A stretch of 64,000 bases of DNA from Litomosoides sigmodontis (GCA_963070105.1 OY718804.1:10183817-10247816); one strand, 5' to 3'. Numbered from the stretch's first letter, positions 12,301 to 24,734 are shown. Notes: generated by a model from the letters alone, not told the origin. Translations and numbers: made by a program.

Positions 12301-14421
12301 GTATAGGATGAACGTTGCAGTTGAATCAACAAATCCCACGCTTGACAAAGTTCAGGTAGAAACAATATTTCAGATTTTGCATTTGTTACTTATTCTGACC
12401 GAAACCATAACTTTTTATTGCTTATCATGGAATACGAATCTTTATTTCCTTTTGGGTATTATTTGTCAGTTTCTTCTTGTTTATGAATCTTATTCTATAT
12501 TACGAAGGTTCTGAAGGCTTCTTTGAGAAGTATCAAAAAAAATTTTTTGCAGGGTTGGTACATGGATGAACGACAGCGAGCAATAAAAGTTGCACTAACA
12601 ATGATGTTTGAACAGCATCCTCCACTCATGAGGGCATTGTTAGATACGGGAGATTCGATGCTAGTTTACTGTTCAAGGTATTCATCACTCGAAGCTGAGC
12701 TCACTATTGGTATGAGAGAACGTGACTTGCGCGCGTGGCTGGCTCAAATTGATATTGATACTCGACAGGTTATTTTTAAAATTGCATCAATAGTGCATAT
12801 TTATTTTACATATTGTTCAGGCTCTTTAAAATGAAAATATCATTATGAAATATGGGCGTGTTGAATTTTTGGAATGTGACTTTTTCTTAGTGCACTAACG
12901 TTTCAGCTGTTTGATTCAACGGTCCGTCCTTTGGCATTTCGGCCGCCGTATCTTGGTGGAAATCGATTGGGATTAATCTTAATGGAAATAAGGCGAGAAT
13001 TTATGCTGCGAGGAGTTTTTCCACAGCAGCTTCCCGAACTACAGATTGGGATTGAAGCGGTTCGTTTTTACAATATGCGGTTCTGGCAATTCCAGTTAAT
13101 TGTAATTCTTTCAGGTTCTTGGTTCTGAATCACCAGCCGAAAATTATGTATCAATTTATCCGTTTGATGTATTGGACCCTGATAATTTTTCAGCGCTCTG
13201 GTCAAGTAAGCTTGTTTTGTGTGCAACGTGCTCATACATTTTGTAATTGTTTTCTCCAAATCATAACTTCTTTATTTTTTATGATTAAACCAGCATTAAC
13301 GGCTTCAATTACCATTCATTTAAACTACGAAATTTGATGATTTAATTTCAGTAATTTTGCTATTTGTTATGAGGCCTAATAAGGTCTCATAACAAATAGC
13401 AGAATTATTCTCTACCTATTATTAGAGAATGCCTATTCGATCGCGCAGTAGGCATGTTTAAGACAAAAAAGTTGTTACATATTTACAGATCCATTTTTAT
13501 TGCTCGCAAAACAGAACAAGGACGGTGAGCTTTGGGCACAAGCAAATTCCATTAAATTGGCACCAAAGTTGATATCAATCAATGAAACGACACTTTCTGC
13601 TATAGTCGATGGTAAGGCACTCTGTCATAGTGAATGAAGTAGCTAAAATCGATAATATGAAGTAATGATGGAGTGAAGTGCTGCTTTTTATTGTATTGCT
13701 TTCAAGAAATTCCCACGACTTCTACATTCCTGAGCAATTTGCTTTTTTGTGGCATTTACTAATTTACTTTTATTTTGTAGAGCTGGACGTTATGGAAAAA
13801 GTTACAGAAGAGGATTTGGAATACTACTCTGTTGAAGATCTACGTGCTGTTTTCGTCCGCTTAGCACTTCGAATGCGAAATCGTTTAGTTGAAACTGAGG
13901 CGCAACAAAATGAAATGAATCTTTTAGCTAGAGAAATCACTGCAATGCAAAATATGAGAAGGTAAGTGATTTGTTTCGAGTGAAATTAATAATGAAAGCT
14001 TTCCTTCGAGTTGCTAGTGAGTTGTTGTCAGGACTACATTCAGGTGTCGCTAGAATTTTTTTTTTTGAATTTCAGGGCACTTGAAGAAAGAAAGGCTCAA
14101 TTGGAAGGAGGTTCTACACAGGAGCGAAGAGAAAAACGAGAAGTCCCACCACCATTAGTTCGGACTGAGCTACCAGTACCTCTGATGCGTGGCTATTCCC
14201 CACCTCGGAAATGGGAGGAAAAACGCAAACCAATGCAACGGAGATACTCACCTCCAGAGGAAAAGATCCCACGACGTCGTAGTCCTGTTCGACCAAAGTC
14301 ACCCACTTCTCATATATCTCGGAAATCATCGCCTTCAAAATCACCATCAAAACAGCAGAAAGTGACGAAACCTCCTGTTGATGAAAGTGAATTGTCTGAC
14401 GGAGAAATCTTAAGCGATTAA
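9379..14421 (+). CDS. Triple NADAR-domain (DUF1768/YbiA-like) protein with SR-like tail
   Basis: Seventeen exons: 9379-9467, 9560-9671, 9742-9868, 9979-10198, 10433-10562, 10674-10803, 10948-11018, 11302-11373, 11442-11651, 11802-12052, 12235-12355, 12553-12768, 12907-13059, 13115-13205, 13489-13611, 13781-13961, 14076-14421 (880 aa). Three NADAR-like units follow one another at about residues 1-190, 227-400 and 415-635. Each ends in a G-x-N-x(2)-G-x(2)-LM-x(2)-R motif (LGHNQLG, RGNKTG, GGNRLG). The middle unit has the family signature LSNYF and then S-V-E251-H-Y. The first unit has A-D35-H-Y and the third P-A462-H-Y, so the usual glutamate is changed in both. Residues about 707-780 look like a coiled coil, and 800-870 are rich in RRxSP/KSP. 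NADAR enzymes act as N-glycosidases on riboflavin intermediates or ADP-ribose adducts. Whether this one does is unknown. Intron 8 has a GC donor. The acceptor at 9361 suggests trans-splicing. Confidence 0.85.
13353..13430. repeat. Strong intronic hairpin
   Basis: The arms 13353-13373 and 13386-13406 are reverse complements over 21 bp with one mismatch and a 12-base loop. A second small stem (ATTCTCT/AGAGAAT, 13407-13413 with 13424-13430) abuts it. It sits inside the 283-bp NADAR intron between the exons ending at 13205 and starting at 13489. It could be a small-RNA precursor or a remnant fold-back element. Confidence 0.7.
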
Positions 14422-15070
14422 CTTAATTTTTGAATCATAGGAAAATGCTACAATATCTTCCGCTCACCCAATGGCATCCATCCATAGCTATCCATCCCTA
14501 CTGTCCAAATTTGTCATTGCATTACTAGAATTTAGGTGAATACAAGGCCTACAGCAACACAAGATAACGCGATATTGCAGCTTGAATAATCGGGCTAACA
14601 CTAATGTAGGAAATGTTGCAGCTTGAATAGCATACTAAAAAAATATCTAGTTATTTAGTTAGTGCTCCAGGACAACTCGTAATGATCGAATTGGAAGGGA
14701 ATTTATTGGAAAGCCAAAATTTAGTCACATTGTTTCGTGATTTTGCGATCTCCCGTGAACATGCTATGTTGTATATATATTGTTGTTGTTAACAATTCTG
14801 GATTTTATGAAATAGAACTCAATTTTTAAACTAAGAACTCAAAACATCAGAGCATTTAAAAGCTGCTTGTTTTTCTAATCGCATTGAGATTAGCGTTGAA
14901 GTCAAAGTGCTAAAAGATTCAATAGCAGCATGGAGTAATGCAACTTTTTTTGTTGTTTGAAAATTTCATAACTTCCCAATTGCCATGCAGACTTTACTGA
15001 TGGCAAAGTTTCTGTATTACGTCAAATATGTGGGGAAAGTATGCAAATTAGACACATTAAACTTCAGAAA
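14422..15070. other. Convergent 3-prime intergenic region
   Basis: This lies between the stop codons of the NADAR gene (+) and the ZNF830 homologue (-), and would hold both 3-prime UTRs. A duplicated phrase (GCAGCTTGAATA) occurs near 14577 and 14619. No further exon was recognised. Confidence 0.6.
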
Positions 15071-16221
15071 TCAAATGCCTTTATTTCTCCACCCGGTAAG
15101 ATCAACATCAGAGTCATCATCGCTCACTTGTTCTACCACTACTGGTTCGGTATGTCTTCCATTTTTCTGAATTACTGAGCTGTACAGTTCGTCCCGCCGC
15201 AGTTCCAATCGATTTACTCTTTTCCAGTGGTCAATCTGCAAACCAGGGTTAACATACTTGAATGGCTAGACGTAGCTAAAATTTAAATTCCAAGGTGTAC
15301 ACGGAAGCAAAATTTTGAAACTAGTGGCAACGACAGTAACGTACCTGTTCATCAATGAGCTCGATATCATGCTCAATAGCCACCACATGTTCTTCGTTTT
15401 GCTCACGATGCTCTTCCTCCTGCTTTGCCTCATCCAACTCTCTCATGAAATCTATGTACTGTTGTTCAATATTTTCCTGTTTTTGTATCGTGTCAATAAC
15501 CTGAAATATGTCCGCAACTTGGTGATGAAGTCAAACAAATGATGTCAAAGTGCTCAAAGCACTTTTTCGGAATAGCAAAGTGCTTAAATTAGGTGCTTTC
15601 AAAGTTAAGGCTAGAGTTTAGAACAAGTTCTGACTAACTATATTTTGAATTAGTACAAACAGCTTATTTGCAGTGTTCACTTACTCTGCTGTTCAGTTTT
15701 TCGTCTTCGAAGAAACCTTCAGGCACTCCTTCGATGACATTTTTTTTCTGACCACATGTCGTATTACTTTCTTTCGCTTTCGACGTAGAATCTTTCAGCC
15801 AAGGGGTACTTTCATTAAGATCTTTCGAAGTTGATTCCTTCATATCATCCACTGCAAAGAAATACAATTAAATATTCAAGTCTCGATTAAAATAAGCCAC
15901 AGATAACACGTTACCTTTTAGCTTTTTCAAAGGTCCCATCGAAAGAGACGGAGTTGGCTCTTCAGCACTTCTTTTTGATGAAGTCGCATTGCCCGCTGCG
16001 GCTTTCTTGAAATTGGCAATATTTGCCCGATGCTTTCGGCCATTTGAATGAGCTATCCAGAGCTTACTCTTCACCTTAAAGTTCGGATTTGTGGAGGAAA
16101 AAACTATCAACAGCAGCTAATTAAGCAAGAACGGAGAGCTAACCTGTGTGTTACAAATCATACAAAGAAGGCAGCCATTGCCTAGAGTTCTTGTGATAGC
16201 TGATTGAGCATTCACGGACAT
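15071..16221 (-). CDS. ZNF830 (CCDC16) homologue, zinc-finger protein
   Basis: Exons on the minus strand in transcript order: 16221-16144, 16074-15915, 15851-15685, 15500-15345, 15235-15071 (241 aa). The N-terminus has a C2H2 finger, C20-x2-C23, then NTQVKS, H35 and H41 in a GRKHRAN context, matching the ZNF830 finger (CNTPVKS...GKQH). Further ZNF830 hallmarks are a VPEGFFED segment in exon 3, a charged coiled-coil-like stretch in exon 4 (FMRELDEAKQEEE) and an acidic C-terminus ending DVDLTGWRNKGI, like the family's DWRVKG end. ZNF830 is a nuclear protein linked to pre-mRNA processing and genome stability in vertebrates. The chosen ATG lies just inside an acceptor-like TTCTAG. The human protein has a longer N-terminus, so an upstream exon cannot be excluded. 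It is divergent from TAF7. Confidence 0.85.
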
Positions 16222-16551
16222 CACGTTGTATTCATCCCTCACCTAGAATAGCATTACGCCAGTTCCACTTCCACAAAATTACTCGCCAACGTTTCATCAC
16301 TTACCGGCCAACCGCTATTTACTACCGGGAAATGTTAGAATAGCAGGTCTTGCCCTGATGGAGGGTATGAGACTTTGTTGCATCTTCCTTGTCACTAGGT
16401 TGGGATAGTCGTCTGGACTTGTGTTGCTTACAGTCTCATAACTAAGTGAAGGATGAAGGATGAAGAGTAGCATCGTTGTAATTGTACTTTTCTCTTTTAG
16501 TTTCTATCCCTTCCTTCCTATGTGATACCAAGCGAATCTCTCTCTCCTACA
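16222..16551. promoter_or_regulatory. Probable bidirectional promoter between ZNF830 and TAF7 homologues
   Basis: Only 330 bp separate the two start codons, which point away from each other. Acceptor-like sequences lie just upstream of each ATG (TTCTAG in minus orientation near 16243, CTCTTTTAG ending near 16500 in plus orientation), as expected for trans-spliced leaders. No TATA-like element stands out. Confidence 0.55.
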
Positions 16552-17941
16552 ATGTCAGCGGGGTCATCCAGAATATTGGCCAAGAAAGTTCCTCAGCGTG
16601 TTGTCGATGTAGCAGAAGAAGTACAGGATTGGGAAAATCATATTATTCTTAGGTTCCCAGATAATGTCGCTCCAAAAGTCAGTAAGTTTTACCACTCTCT
16701 TTTCTTTCTGGTAATGTCATTTTTTTTTTGAAAAAGGAAACGAAGGGAAAAGTAGTGAATTATAGGAAAAATGATCGATGAATCTGGCGACAATGATCTT
16801 GCGATTGCCTTCCAGCCAGATATGCGTAATGCAACTGTACAATTTCAACAACAGATCATGGCTGCGAAATTATTTGACTTGCCTTGCATTGTTGAGGTTA
16901 GTTATTCAGGTACTCAAGTAGCGTATTGTGATGTGCAAGATGAAGTATTGCTCAAGAGTTAGAACAATTTCGAAACTGCCTGCTACTAAACTACAACGGG
17001 ACTTTTCCCATTGTTTAATAATGATCGAAAATATGTAGTGTACATGTTGTTTACATGTACATCCTGTTTCCCCAAATAATGACGTCATTAAGAACTATTT
17101 GAACTTCCATTTATAGTTTACATAATGCAGCGGAAGTAATCAAAACCAGGCGAACTTGCTCCGTGGCTTGTTGTAATGAAAATAACATTTCGAAATAATT
17201 CATTGTGATCATCAAACGGAAGCTTAACTGTTATTCCATAAATTCTGAGCGCGTCCGTTATTGTTGCTCTCTCATGTGTCTGACTGTCTTCAAATTTCAG
17301 GTGATGAAAACCATTGATAAAAAAAATGTTTATAAGGTTGCGGATGCATCTCAGATTATGATCTGTTCGCATGACTTACAACCTATCACGGAAACATCGC
17401 TTCAAAACGATACACCAAAATCGAAACGTGATAAAATGTGGCAATGGCCTCATGGACGTGGGCTTTTCCCTGATCTTTTTTTTCACATTTTGAGCAAAAA
17501 AAAATTTTTATTATGTTTAGCCAGACGCAAATTTTCTGTTAATGTTCGTTCTACTTTTTTCAGTCACTCCCCCCATGAAAAGTGTTAGGAAACGGCGTTT
17601 TCGGAAAACGAAAAAGAAGAAATATATGGACGCGCCTGAGGTTGAGCGCGAACTCAAGCGTCTCCTGAGGGCAGATATTGAAGCTAGTTCTAGCAGATGG
17701 GAAGTAGGTGTAGCTTCATTTTTACCCATTATTATGAAGAGAGATTTTCGAGTTTGTAGATTTTATTTATTTTTAAATTTAGATTGTTACTCCTGAGGAA
17801 GATACTAAAAAAGTGGACACTCCTTCGATTTCTGTAGAAGCTCTTGTTCTTGGTGAAATTAGTAATTCAGACGACGAAGCATCTCCAAAGGAGGATACAC
17901 CTGTTGCTGGTGTGGAATGTGTTTCTAGAGATAGTTGCTAG
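16552..17941 (+). CDS. taf-7: TFIID subunit 7 (TAF7) homologue
   Basis: Exons 16552-16681, 16766-16896, 17301-17457, 17564-17703, 17783-17941 (238 aa). The TAFII55 N-terminal domain is clear: ENHIILRFP near the start, [12 protein letters not shown], then [19 protein letters not shown]. This matches TAF7's VDLPC/ESLKTIDKK/FYKTADICQM core. After it comes [19 protein letters not shown] followed by a lysine run, the equivalent of the family's NHGITLPLKNVRKRRF. The C-terminus is acidic and short. TAF7 binds TAF1 in TFIID and restrains its acetyltransferase activity. I chose the ATG at 16552 because the frame upstream has only a GTG. The protein is shorter than human TAF7 (349 aa), mostly at the C-terminus. 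C. elegans has two paralogues, so the exact orthology is unresolved. Confidence 0.92.
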
Positions 17942-18152
17942 CTTTCATAAATGGAGGGATATCGATGTCGACATAGTTGTACATTAAGTACTATTTGTTC
18001 ATTGCATATCTGAACGAATAGTAATGCTCATTGTTTTTCGATGGGTTCGTGCTTTTTTTTTGCGTCTCCTAAAAGTAGTAAAATCAGTCAACGTTTTAAA
18101 TGACACTTTGCAAACGATGTATTTGTTCAAAAGCTGTCAACATTATTTACAG

Positions 18153-18158
18153 AATAAA
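18153..18158 (+). terminator. AATAAA polyadenylation signal of the TAF7 gene
   Basis: AATAAA lies about 210 bases after the stop codon. A second copy is at 18242-18247. Either would end a short 3-prime UTR. Confidence 0.5.
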
Positions 18159-18159
18159 C

Positions 18160-21100
18160 AACGGTTTGAACTTCATTTTGATTTCATCTGAATTTAAAAT
18201 TTGTATAGCTGTTATATATTCCAGCTGAAATGCTTTTATGAAATAAAGCTCTGAAATTGGTTTATGGGAATAGTTATGCAGGGAATGGCGTTATTCGTTC
18301 GCTTATTGCATAATTTGTTTTCAAATGTAATTTAGCATAGAATAACAATAGTGATAAATTTTATTTCTGTATTTGGGTGACAATTTTCGTTATTTATGTG
18401 GTTGGCAGAATCTGAAAATGTCCTGAGAATTAATTTCTCTTTTGGTGTCCGCTCCTCTTTCAGTGTGAGAATTTGTTATAGTTTTCGAGAAATATCTGCT
18501 GAGTTTATTCGCATGATACTATTTGTCCTTTATTTGTCTTTTGAATTAAAAAATCAAAATTCAAGAAATCTTGGTTTACGTTTAATATTCTTCTTTCCAT
18601 TTAACCTACATCTTCTGCTGATCCTATCGTGCTAAATCTTAAATTATCAATATAGAAAGTAAATGATTAGTTTGTGGGTCATATGTTGTGGGCCAGTAGT
18701 ATATGTACTAATCTCTTAATCTCTCGGGCGTAGGCATAAACATGCTTTTCGGACAGCAATAAGTACAAAAGCTTTTTTTGTCTTTCACAACTCTAAACTT
18801 CACGGACTATTCATAACTCTTTACTCGTCCAGTGTAGACGCTTCACAAATAATTTCATCCATGTGAGACTTACTGTTTACCGATTTTTTAAAAAAATAGA
18901 TGAGATTCACATCCTTACTTTTTATTCCCTTAAAGATAATTTCATCAATTAGCTGTTGTTTATAATGTTTTAAGTGGAGAAAGAGCATTTCATTGAAATA
19001 GCGCTTATTTGATATACTATCCGGTATACTGGAAAAAATGTCCTGTTAATTAAGGGGGTTAATTATATTATTTTTTAGATAATAAAGTAAAAAAGGAAAA
19101 TTGGATGAACGAACAGATAAAGATTGTTGTGAGGAAGGTAAACGAATAGAAAAAGGTAAAAGTAAACAATCATAAACAAATAGGCAATTGCAAGTGACTG
19201 AGATTAGATTTTCTAAAAGTTAATTAGTGGCGCTTCTCTTTTATTTACTCATATGAACAACAGTTTATGCTCTTTGCTAAAAATGCTTAAAAAGGTGCTA
19301 CTTTCACTGATTGTTTTTTTTTTGCTGGGAGCCTCTGGGTTAGATAGCTTTAGTTGGATCGTATTGAGTGAATGGACGGATGATAGTGAGCTGTTGTGCT
19401 AATGATAGCTAACGCACTTGTCATTTATTACAAAGCTGGATGTGTGTTTGAATTGTTTTTCTCGGAGGATGGGAAAAGGAGCAGCTGTAATTTGAAATGA
19501 TATAAGGAATTTTATGACAGTAGAAAGAGGCTGGAAAAGTAAATGGTCTCTTTGATTAGAATAAATTTAGGAATTTCGTTTCATGGAAATACGACATGAT
19601 TTAACTGTGAAATTTTGTCGAATTTCCAATCACTAATCGGAGCTATTCGTATGTAATAATCAATTTAGTGTTTAGGAATTGATGATTAGCTGTTTTCAGT
19701 ATTTTCTTGCTTTTCTCTAATAAATTCCATTTTGCATTTCTCATGCTTAATGAGAATGTTTAATATTGTTTTTACTGCTATTATTCCACCATCTTCCTCG
19801 TACTTACAATCTTTTGTGTGATAAATCCGAAGACATTTCTCTCTTATCAGTTTTTAATTTATGATTTTCAAGCTCTCATGCATCAAACGTGTGATAGAAA
19901 TGCAGACGGTTAAATAACACAGAGCGCTGCAGGATAGATTTATCATTCAAACAGTATAAATTATCCTCAAAAAGCTTGCTAATTGTTAGCAAGATGAAAA
20001 TATGGTTTCCTAAATTACGAACAGCTCATTTGAATGTCAACGTACTATCATGTTATCGCTGAGATATGATAAAGTTTCTTATCTTTTAAAGCGATCAGAT
20101 CTGGTGCTTAATCTTTTCTATACATTTTGCAGGTTCGTGGAAATTGCGCAGCGGAAAAGTCGTTGTTGTTAATGTTTATGTAGGCTGTTGAATATAAGCA
20201 CTTTTTAAGTTATTCAAAATCAGTTGCGCTGTGTGCTAAAACTATTGAGAAGTTAAACAAACTTCATCTTTCTCTTCCTTCTAGCTGCTCGTAGAATTTA
20301 ATCACTTTCTCTTTAGGTAAGAAATTTATCTGATAATGCATGGATATAGGATATCATCTATCTGGAGAAGTGAAATGATTCTTAATTATTAATTTTAAAC
20401 AAAGCCAATAATGTTGCATTATTTATGATTGCCGAACAATTATTCCAACTTAATTCTATTATTGCAGCTGATTACCTTACTCTGTCTTGTGCTGTTATCC
20501 AATTAGTGCATTTCTAGTTACAACCTATCTGATTAATCTCTACCATCATTTGCTATAGAATTAACCGTTCTAAACTTTCCTCGCTTATCCCACTAACAAC
20601 CAACAGCACGAGATGATAAATTTATAAACTGTGTCTCTACAGGTACATGTGGTGATCATCGTAACGAATTAATTGCTAATAATCGCGGTGTGCCCGTAAC
20701 GGTAACAGCAGAACTGTTTGTTGGAATATTATCTCTATATGTCGCATCAGTTGTATGGATGGCCTGATTTTGGAAGTAAATCATTTTCTCCCATTTTTTG
20801 ATTTTACTATTGAGGAATAACTTTTCTTAAAACTAATTTCAATTCTTGTAGTACTAAAAATCAATCAGTGATGAAATGATCATAAGGTATTAAGTAAATT
20901 ACTGGCATTTCTCTTCGATTACACTAACGAATTAGCAAATATTTAGCAATGAGAATATCGTTTAAGTTAAATTGTAATATTTCCTTTGAAATTAGTTAGT
21001 GGGATGGTTTTTCACATTTCATTTCTCCATTATCAGATAATTTACTGCTTGTGTGAAACAATATTAAACAAAAACAAAGAGGTTGTCAATTTTGTTGTTT

Positions 21101-22315
21101 ATTGTATGCTTACAAGTGATAGCAAGCAGCTGCGAATGAGCTGTTTGCTTAGTTATGTATTTTGAGTTATTTCCCATGTATGGTTTTGAAAAAATTAGTC
21201 TTCAGTCTTCCAACCCTGTGACTTCCTTTTTTCTTTTCTCTTTTTCTCATTATATTACGACAAAATAAAATTGTCAGTTTTTCTGTTTTTATCTTTCTGT
21301 TGTTGATCCTTCTTTAAATCATTTAGTTAAATTTTCACACATTTTTTTTCTCGCGAATTTACGCAGTGAAGCTCTCTCTATTTGTTTAGGGGAAGTGGCA
21401 TCAGTGTGTTTAGAAAAATATGGAGCTAAAAGTAAGATGAGGTCAATTTTTTTGTATATGTTGGATTTGAAAGGAGGAAGTAAGAGATAGTGAGTTCGAA
21501 GGAGGCGAAAATTTTCCTATTCCTTTTTCTTTGACTACCATAATGCTTCCTGATATGTTTAACTTTCAGATCTCTTACTTATATTTATGAAGCATTCTGC
21601 CATTAGAATTGACACATATTGAAATATTGATGAGTGTGACTTGCTTTCAGTGGACGGTAATTGAGGTAATTAAGAAGCAAGGATGAGGAAGAGAAGAAGG
21701 AATAGAAAGAGAATAACTATCAACAAATTTTTTCAAAATTCACCTCGTTCAATTGTACCATTGTGTATCGTGTTGTAATGGTGGTAATTTGGAACTGTTG
21801 CCCAATATTTGCTCTTTGACAGCGTATGAGGATTGTTTCTTACTTACCCTTATTTAGGCCATCCCTTTAGCTGACTGAGTGACTATAAAACATTTCCTTT
21901 TTTAATGCACTTCCGCAAATAGGTTGGAAGAGACGTTCCGAAATAATTTTTCATCCTTCTGCAGAATGAATAAGAGTTTTTATAGTGCATATGTAGGTGT
22001 CGTTGGCAAACTACTTCCATTCAATTAATATCTGATTTTGACGGCGCTCTTTACTGTGAGACAATGTATTGGTATGCATATGACTGAATATTGAAGTTAT
22101 GTTTTGTTTTCATTCTTCTGAGCTAAGACTTAAGGAAGCTTCTCGATTTCAGCTAGTGATGAATGTGTATACTTCTTGTTGGTCTAAAGTTGAAGTCAGC
22201 AAATAACAAAGACGGATGAAAAAATTTAGGTTTAATCGTTAGTATGCATAACATGCTAAGTATTCCTTTTTCAGGTTTTTCATGGAAACGTAGTTTACGA
22301 CATAAGCTATCAGTG
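18160..22315. other. Gene-poor stretch upstream of the sulfotransferase
   Basis: About 4 kb of AT-rich sequence with only short, low-complexity open frames on both strands. It probably contains the promoter and any non-coding 5-prime exon of the sulfotransferase gene (a TCTACAG acceptor near 20643 is one candidate). I recognised no protein-coding exon, RNA gene or transposon. Confidence 0.5.
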
Positions 22316-24734
22316 ATGTTGATGAGAGGACGGATTCGGACTATACTCCCGATTACTATACTTATGAGTTGCATTCTATACATGTTTATTTCCGCTTCTA
22401 GACTATTTTCCGCTTTCGATGTATTCAGAAATAATATTGTCATCTTACCTGGACAAAAATTGGGTAATTTGTCGAAATACTCACCACTCATTTTTATTGG
22501 TTAGTCTTCTTAATGACTTCTTATTGACTTTATTAGCTATGGAATTTAGCAAGCGAAATCTGCAGTGGTGCTCTTATTTTAATCTTATGAGAATTTTGTA
22601 AAGTCTGCAGATAACTTACTGCTTTAAAAGCAAAGGGAAGTAGAACTTATGTGTAAGGCTCTTGTTATCAGTTCAGTAGAACAGCACTGTTAGTTGTCAT
22701 TCGTAAACTTTATTTTAATTGCCAGTTTTTATTTAAACAAGAAATCGGTTCGTTGTTCAGTTGCACAACATTTTAGGAGGGGTTCCACGATCAGGAACTA
22801 CATTGATTCGTGCGATGTTGGATGCACATCCTTCTGTTCGATGGTTGGTATTGATGTATTCCTTTGATCATTATGATGCTTAGCATCGTGACTGTTTCTT
22901 AATTTCTTACTAATGAGATTGTCTTAAATTGCAGTGGTGAAGAAACACGTGTCATACCGCGCATTCTGGGACTTAGAACACAATGGAAAAAGAGCCAGAA
23001 AGAGTGGACTCGTTTGAAAGAAGCAGGTGTCACCGATGAAGTAATCAATGATGCCATATCATCATTCATATTACAAGTAGGTCGCTGACGCCGACTATTT
23101 TAATTTCCATAATATTTCTGTTGCAAATGATATAAATTTACAATTTCTCAGATAATAGCAGGTCATGGTGAACCTGCAGAAAGACTGTGTAATAAGGATC
23201 CTTTCACAATGAAATCAGCGGAATATCTTGCTCATCTGTTCCCAAACAGCAAATTTTTATTGATGATTAGAGATGGCCGGGCAACAGTTCATTCTATTAT
23301 ATCGCGTCAGGTAACCATAACAGGCTTTGACCTGAACGATCCGAGGCAGTGTCTGGATAAATGGAACAGTGCTATCAAGATAATGTACGAGGTATTGCTG
23401 TCACATAATTTTTTATCAAGGTCGGAGAAATAATCTAGGAATAGAAATACAGTCATTTTGAGCTGAATTATAATCCTTCTGCAAGACTCACGGAATGTAC
23501 TAAACATGTGCACATTATGAAAAACAACCTGCTTTATTCACAGATTTTTATTCTCAGTTTATTGCTTGAACTTCTTACCAAAGTTCTATTTTCTAAGCCA
23601 ATTCAGAAAATTTTATCCAAAATTAAGTCTAAGGAGTAGTGTAGTTTATCAGTTAGATTCTGATATGTAGTTTCGATTGTAGATTATCGATTACTTCATA
23701 TTTCAACTTTTCAGTTCACTTTTCAGCAATGTAAAGCAATAGGTCGAAGGCGATGTTTGCCTGTTTATTATGAACAGCTGGTACTACATCCTGAGGAACA
23801 GTTGCGGCATATTCTTAATTTTCTCAATATTTCATGGAATGACTTGGTGCTTCATCACGACAAATTAATCGGCAAAGATATTTCGCTGTCAAAGCATGTT
23901 TACGCTATTCTATATTCATGTTTTTTCTTCGCCTTTATTTACTTTTTCATGAAAAAAACAGCGATCAGTTAAAGTGATCAGTTGATTGACTCCTTTAATT
24001 TTTCTCTAATTAGATATCGATATTTAGGATCGTCTGAGCATTTATCGTTAGTGATACTTTGTAAATAATTGTAAAAACACTGAATTGATGGAGCTAGACT
24101 GAATTTTTTTTTAATGTTTTATTTAGTACTATATGAACGCAGTATGTTAAAAAATAAGGCATTGGTTCTAGAGTTGAACGCTCCACCGACCAAGTAATCA
24201 AACCAGTAAACTTGGATGCCCTAACTAAATGGGTCGGTACGTTTAGTGAGGATATCGTACGAGAAATGTCATCTATAGCACCAATGTTAGCTGTGCTTGG
24301 GTTTGTCATATTGCAAAAATTTTTTCTTTTTTTTTGAAAAGTAATTGGACTCTTAAATATTCTCAATAACTTATGTGAATAAGCGTGTGAATGAGATGCC
24401 TTTCGTTCTGTTTTCAGTTTCTTCCATGTGACATATCGTAGTATTTATATGTACCTCTGAATTGCTAAAAAATTTTTATTAAACAGCAAGTAGTGATTAG
24501 ACAGCGAAACAAAGAGGGAGAAGTTTCTGCAAAAAAAACATCATTTAGTCAGAAATAATGTGTCTTTTCAGGTACGATCCAAATGCCAATCCGCCCAAAT
24601 ATGGTGAGCCCGATCCGCTTGTACTAAGGAATACTGATGAGTTACACATGAACAGAAGAGAATGGGAACGCAGGGTAAAAGAAGTAGTTGATTCAGCAGT
24701 TGGTGCTGCACCGCTTCCTCTGCTTGCTCGGTGA
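22316..24734 (+). CDS. tpst-1: Tyrosylprotein sulfotransferase (TPST)
   Basis: Exons 22316-22499, 22777-22843, 22935-23076, 23152-23391, 23727-23893, 24172-24300, 24572-24734 (363 aa; human TPST1/2 are 370 and 377). It transfers sulfate from PAPS to tyrosines of secreted and membrane proteins in the trans-Golgi. Residues about 8-26 form a signal anchor after MLMRGR, giving a type II membrane protein. The PAPS 5-prime-phosphosulfate loop is [10 protein letters not shown] (62-71). The adjacent [10 protein letters not shown] carries the family's catalytic glutamate, and [11 protein letters not shown] gives the 3-prime-phosphate-binding Arg and Ser. [25 protein letters not shown] and [11 protein letters not shown] are further TPST blocks. 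The joint between exons 5 and 6 (SLSK-VERSTDQ) is in frame only with a GC donor at 23894. An in-frame open stretch runs upstream of the chosen ATG. The symbol is given by family; C. elegans has more than one tpst. Confidence 0.95.
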
